A DNA stretch of 7,635 nucleotides from an uncultured Candidatus Saccharibacteria bacterium (GTDB lineage Bacteria > Patescibacteriota > Saccharimonadia > Saccharimonadales > Saccharimonadaceae). This document shows, one piece after another, positions 4,741 to 7,635 of this stretch (positions within the stretch are counted from its first letter, which is position 1; every line of letters begins with the position of its first letter). The notes under the pieces were generated by a model. The model was not told where the DNA came from and did not search any database. It saw only the letters and a program-made list of their open reading frames with translations. The position numbers and the translations under genes were made by a program. Location of the stretch: assembly GCA_938017675.1 (NCBI GenBank), contig CALIJB010000009.1:1-7635 (forward strand). Reading direction: 5' to 3'.

Positions 4741-7523
4741 TGCACGAGGAGCTGCTGCGTGGCTTGAAGTGGTGGCTTAGCTGTTTTGTTATTGTGGCAG
4801 CAGCAGGTATTGTTTGTTTGCTGAGAAGCGATACGTCGTATGCAGTTTATGGTTGGAATTCTGGACGTAACGATATGGAGAAGCAAGCTTGGGGCGGCGA
4901 TCCTTGCGGCGATTATATTAATCACCCGTGCGCTGTCTGGTGGGCATCTTATCATAATACGAACTATTTCAGTATGGTGGGGTCTTCGCCGACCAACCCG
5001 ATCGAGATGGACTGGAATGCAACAACACTATACTTCACCATACGAGGCTCGTGGAATACCCAACGATTTCGTAATCCAATTAGAATTTACTCTCTTTTCA
5101 CTTTCAACGGGCAGGGCAGGTCTGTTTGGGTAACTAATCCAGCAGGTCATATAGACGGCAACGGCAATTATTTCTTTAATAGGGGCTATTATGGCGGCGG
5201 CGGTCCTGAATATCAGTGGATAAACGGTGAAAGCGAATGGGACCAGTTAAATCTAGGAGCTGACGTTAACGGTGTCGCTCAACCTGGCGGCCCGTCAGAG
5301 CTGGTTACGTTTGGTGCGAAAAGCTGTTTGGCGGTCATGAGAGGTAATAAAGTATACACTTATAGCGGTTCTCATGTTAACTGCGGTACCGACAATATCT
5401 CGCTGTGGGTACGCCGTAAGCCGCGACCTAGCGGCTGGAAAGTCCAAGGCGAAAGCTATATCTATAATCGTTCCGACAACAAGACTTATGCGAATTATAA
5501 TAATTCTAACGCTTTTGGTACTTCTCGCCCGTACGCTGAACGCCATCTAGAAGGTAAGCCTGATGTTTTTCCTGAAAAACAAGCCGAATTTATAGCGACT
5601 CTTCGGAATACTCCATATTCAAACTATCAGCATACAACATCTAGTGTACAAGTGGTTATAGAATCAGCATATTTTAATAATCTGCACGATGTTGCTAGCT
5701 GTGCCGGTAAGGATTGGCGCTACTGTGGTGGTAGTAATAATGGGCATAGAGTTCTCATTGCACGCGGAGCGGTCAGTAATATTTATAATAATAAATGCCG
5801 GTCAGCGCTTAATAACTTAGTGCAAAGTCCTAATAATACAAACACTTGGAGTGGTCGAGACGGCGACGATTGTATGAAGATTCGCGTGCCTAGCGACGGC
5901 AGTCGAGCGGGGTCTTATATATGTACGCAGATATGGTGGACGTGGCCTGATTCGGTGGTGCGTCGAGATTGGGCTTCAAGTGAGCCCGCTTGCGCGAGGG
6001 TGGCATCTGACTTTAATTTGGTGCCAGGAGTTGGTTCGGCGGGCGGGTCAACGGCTATTGGCGTACTAGAACAAGGTAATGCGACAACGCTAGATAGCAC
6101 CATATACAATACCGGCGGGCGTCGCGAAGCTGGCGGCAGTAGTGATGCCGATGTCTTTACATTTGCCTTCACTGGATCGGCTGCGGAAATGTCGGATGGT
6201 CAACTGGGCAGTATACTAAATGGCATATTCAATAAGAATGACGGAGACAGGCACTATGCCGATACGACTTATGGCGCAGGCGTGAATACATGTTCTTGGC
6301 TCAACGCTCAACCGCAGTTGTCTGGTAAAATTAGCGATTGTACGCCAACAAATAACAAGCAGAGTGCTTTTGACAGGACTGAAGTTATTGATACATCGGC
6401 GCTTGATACGGCGCGATACAAGATTGGCGATGTAATTTGCCGGGTAGCTACTGTTAATAAGTATAACTGGGATACAACGGGAGATTCTTCAAAACGTCGC
6501 GTATCGTATCCGCGTTGCTACCGTATTTCCAAGAGGCCAATGGTACAAATTTGGGGTGGCGATGTGCGTGTCGGGTCGAGCAATATCGCGAATGCTTTAA
6601 TCACCCAACAGTATAAGTCGGGTATCTATACTGGCGGCGCGCGTACGCTGACTATGAGTGGCAATACCCATTCGATCGGCAGCTGGGGTGAATATGGCCT
6701 GTTTGCGCCAGAAATTTCGTCGTATAGTAAGTCGAATGTTGTATCGGCGTCAGGGGGTGCTCTCTCTGGCATGGGTACGACATCGCGGCTTGGCATAGCG
6801 GCAGATAGCGAGTTAAATGGTCTAACATTTGCCAATAATAAGGCTAGATATGGGCAATGGGGGACTATCGGCGCGCAGAATACTGTCAAATCTAGTTATT
6901 TTGGCACTCAGCGTCCGTTAGCGGGCGAGAATATCTCGCTTAACGGATTGGACGGTTCGTACAAATTGTCATCGTCGCGAGCAATCGTGAATTTGTCGGG
7001 CGGCACTGTTGGAATGGGTAGGTCGGTTATCATTGATGCCGGCGACAAGACGGTGGTCGTAGACGGCGACATACGTTATGATACTGGTAATTTCTCTAGC
7101 GCTAGTCAATTGCCGCAGGTTGTGATTTATGCGCGCAATATTATTGTTAAGGATAGCGTGACTAATATTGATGCTTGGCTAATTGCTTCGGGTACTAATG
7201 CCGGCGTGGGCGGTGTAATCTCTACCTGCGAAGTTGACGAGAGTGGTGTTCGATCATCATTGATCCGATCTGATTATACTAGCGGATTGAAATCGACGGT
7301 TTGTGACAAGCCATTACAGATTAATGGAATAGTGTCGGCGCGTGTTTTGCAGCTGCGCCGTACTCACGGGGCTGACGGTTCGGCTGGCAATGAGAATGGT
7401 TATACCACGCCAGCGGAGATTATTAACGCGCGGATGGATACGTACTTGTGGGCCTATAATAAAGCTAACGCAAACAGCTCTATTTCAACCGACACCACAA
7501 CCGAGCTGCCACCGCGGTATTAG
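4740..7523 (+). CDS. Large secreted or surface-anchored cysteine-rich protein (927 aa)
   Basis: Function not known. A hydrophobic segment at residues 11-28 is followed by T-S-Y-A-V-Y-G-W; cleavage after Ala35 is plausible, otherwise it serves as an anchor. No other membrane helix, LPXTG motif or lipobox is seen. Residues 36-~425 are rich in Tyr, Trp, Asn and Gly; ~425-470 is a Gly/Ser-rich linker. Residues ~600-870 carry I-W-G-G-D-V-R-V-G, G-S-W-G-E-Y-G-L-F-A and many short alternating beta strands (for example 762-779 and 793-816) suggestive of a stacked beta fold. The end is P-A-E-I-I-N-A-R (891-898), T-Y-L-W-A-Y and E-L-P-P-R-Y. From memory, these C-terminal blocks recur in big Saccharibacteria surface proteins. 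Sixteen cysteines lie outside the signal segment (56, 64, 196, 215, 321, 329, 353, 378, 395, 418, 518, 534, 567, 593, 830, 855), an even number that suggests disulfides. A role in adhesion or host contact is inference only. Confidence 0.88.
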   Translation: MHEELLRGLKWWLSCFVIVAAAGIVCLLRSDTSYAVYGWNSGRNDMEKQAWGGDPCGDYINHPCAVWWASYHNTNYFSMVGSSPTNPIEMDWNATTLYFTIRGSWNTQRFRNPIRIYSLFTFNGQGRSVWVTNPAGHIDGNGNYFFNRGYYGGGGPEYQWINGESEWDQLNLGADVNGVAQPGGPSELVTFGAKSCLAVMRGNKVYTYSGSHVNCGTDNISLWVRRKPRPSGWKVQGESYIYNRSDNKTYANYNNSNAFGTSRPYAERHLEGKPDVFPEKQAEFIATLRNTPYSNYQHTTSSVQVVIESAYFNNLHDVASCAGKDWRYCGGSNNGHRVLIARGAVSNIYNNKCRSALNNLVQSPNNTNTWSGRDGDDCMKIRVPSDGSRAGSYICTQIWWTWPDSVVRRDWASSEPACARVASDFNLVPGVGSAGGSTAIGVLEQGNATTLDSTIYNTGGRREAGGSSDADVFTFAFTGSAAEMSDGQLGSILNGIFNKNDGDRHYADTTYGAGVNTCSWLNAQPQLSGKISDCTPTNNKQSAFDRTEVIDTSALDTARYKIGDVICRVATVNKYNWDTTGDSSKRRVSYPRCYRISKRPMVQIWGGDVRVGSSNIANALITQQYKSGIYTGGARTLTMSGNTHSIGSWGEYGLFAPEISSYSKSNVVSASGGALSGMGTTSRLGIAADSELNGLTFANNKARYGQWGTIGAQNTVKSSYFGTQRPLAGENISLNGLDGSYKLSSSRAIVNLSGGTVGMGRSVIIDAGDKTVVVDGDIRYDTGNFSSASQLPQVVIYARNIIVKDSVTNIDAWLIASGTNAGVGGVISTCEVDESGVRSSLIRSDYTSGLKSTVCDKPLQINGIVSARVLQLRRTHGADGSAGNENGYTTPAEIINARMDTYLWAYNKANANSSISTDTTTELPPRY

Positions 7524-7533
7524 TAATTGTTTA

Positions 7534-7562
7534 TTGCGCAAATAAGGTCAATCTGTTAAGAT
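7534..7562 (+). promoter_or_regulatory. Weak candidate promoter of tRNA-Glu
   Basis: TTGCGC (7534-7539; three of six) is followed after 17 bases by TAAGAT (7557-7562; four of six), ending 12 bases before the tRNA at 7575. It is weaker than the tRNA-Lys promoter. As no terminator follows the 927-aa gene, read-through from the surface module may also contribute. Confidence 0.4.
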
Positions 7563-7574
7563 ATCTGTAAGTGC

Positions 7575-7635
7575 GGCCTTATCGTCTAACGGTTAGGACA
7601 CCAGGTTTTCATCCTGGCAATCCGGGTTCGATTCC
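7575..7635 (+). tRNA. tRNA-Glu(TTC), 3' end cut by window edge
   Basis: Acceptor strand GGCCTTA (7575-7581), then TC, D-stem GTCT/GGAC around AACGGTTA, anticodon stem CCAGG/CCTGG, loop TTTTCAT with anticodon TTC at 7608-7610, and the start of the T-arm CCGGG-TTCGATT-CC. The anticodon reads GAA and GAG glutamate codons. The end of the T-stem and the acceptor 3' strand are outside the window. Confidence 0.96.

Noticed and set aside
4840..5133. 97-codon plus-strand frame inside the secreted protein gene
   Set aside because: Out-of-frame overlap with strongly supported coding sequence and no ribosome site.
187..7523. Alternative genetic code with TGA as glycine
   Set aside because: TGA acts as a stop at 1753-1755 in an ATGA overlap and none occurs inside any of the six reading frames called here.
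7531..7545. Palindrome around TTGCGCAA after the 927-aa gene as a terminator
   Set aside because: The 8-base core is self-complementary with no room for an RNA loop and no T-run follows; it is not a hairpin terminator.
1..7635. CRISPR arrays, insertion sequences, attachment sites or tandem repeats
   Set aside because: No regularly spaced repeats, transposase or integrase, or terminal inverted repeats seen; the tRNAs at both edges are cut, so an attachment site in their 3' ends cannot be judged.

Overview
The window looks like a piece of a Candidatus Saccharibacteria (TM7; Patescibacteria/CPR) chromosome. The basis is protein character, recalled from memory and not searched: a conserved CPR-style membrane protein of unknown function next to folD, a small response regulator with the I-V-K-A-N ending common in these bacteria, a soluble kinase with an S-H-Q-L-R-T-P-L H-box, and a very large secreted protein ending in E-L-P-P-R-Y. 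The standard bacterial code applies: TGA is a real stop (it ends the first gene inside an ATGA overlap) and the 927-codon gene has no in-frame TGA. This argues against the TGA-as-glycine code of Gracilibacteria/SR1.

Layout: a tRNA-Lys(CTT) on the minus strand is cut by the left edge. A plus-strand pair follows, a four-helix membrane protein of unknown function (187-1755) translationally coupled to a divergent, shortened folD (1752-2567). A single-domain response regulator (2573-2947, minus) converges on folD with a 5-base gap. It is divergent from a soluble, cysteine-bearing, GAF-like histidine kinase (3026-4279, plus); the 78-base region between them holds both candidate promoters and an inverted repeat. 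Next is a two-gene surface module: a small membrane-anchored protein (4297-4740) coupled by TAATG to a 927-residue secreted protein with 16 extracytoplasmic cysteines (4740-7523). A tRNA-Glu(TTC) cut by the right edge closes the window. No stretch over 300 bases lacks a gene, and no convincing intrinsic terminator is visible.

The most striking pattern concerns expression signals. The two genes inside operons (folD and the 927-residue protein) have clear Shine-Dalgarno sequences. The four genes that lead transcription units have none at useful spacing, but each has a -10-like hexamer ending 6-7 bases before the ATG, as expected for leaderless mRNAs. The same rule moves the start of the first gene from codon 1 to codon 19 of its open frame.

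A possible working picture, mostly inference: a cytosolic two-component pair senses an internal or diffusible cue (perhaps thiol or redox chemistry, as all four kinase cysteines lie in its sensor domain), and the neighbouring surface module puts a large, probably disulfide-stabilised, beta-rich protein on the cell surface. In an episymbiont such a protein is a natural candidate for host contact, but nothing in the sequence proves that role or a regulatory link.
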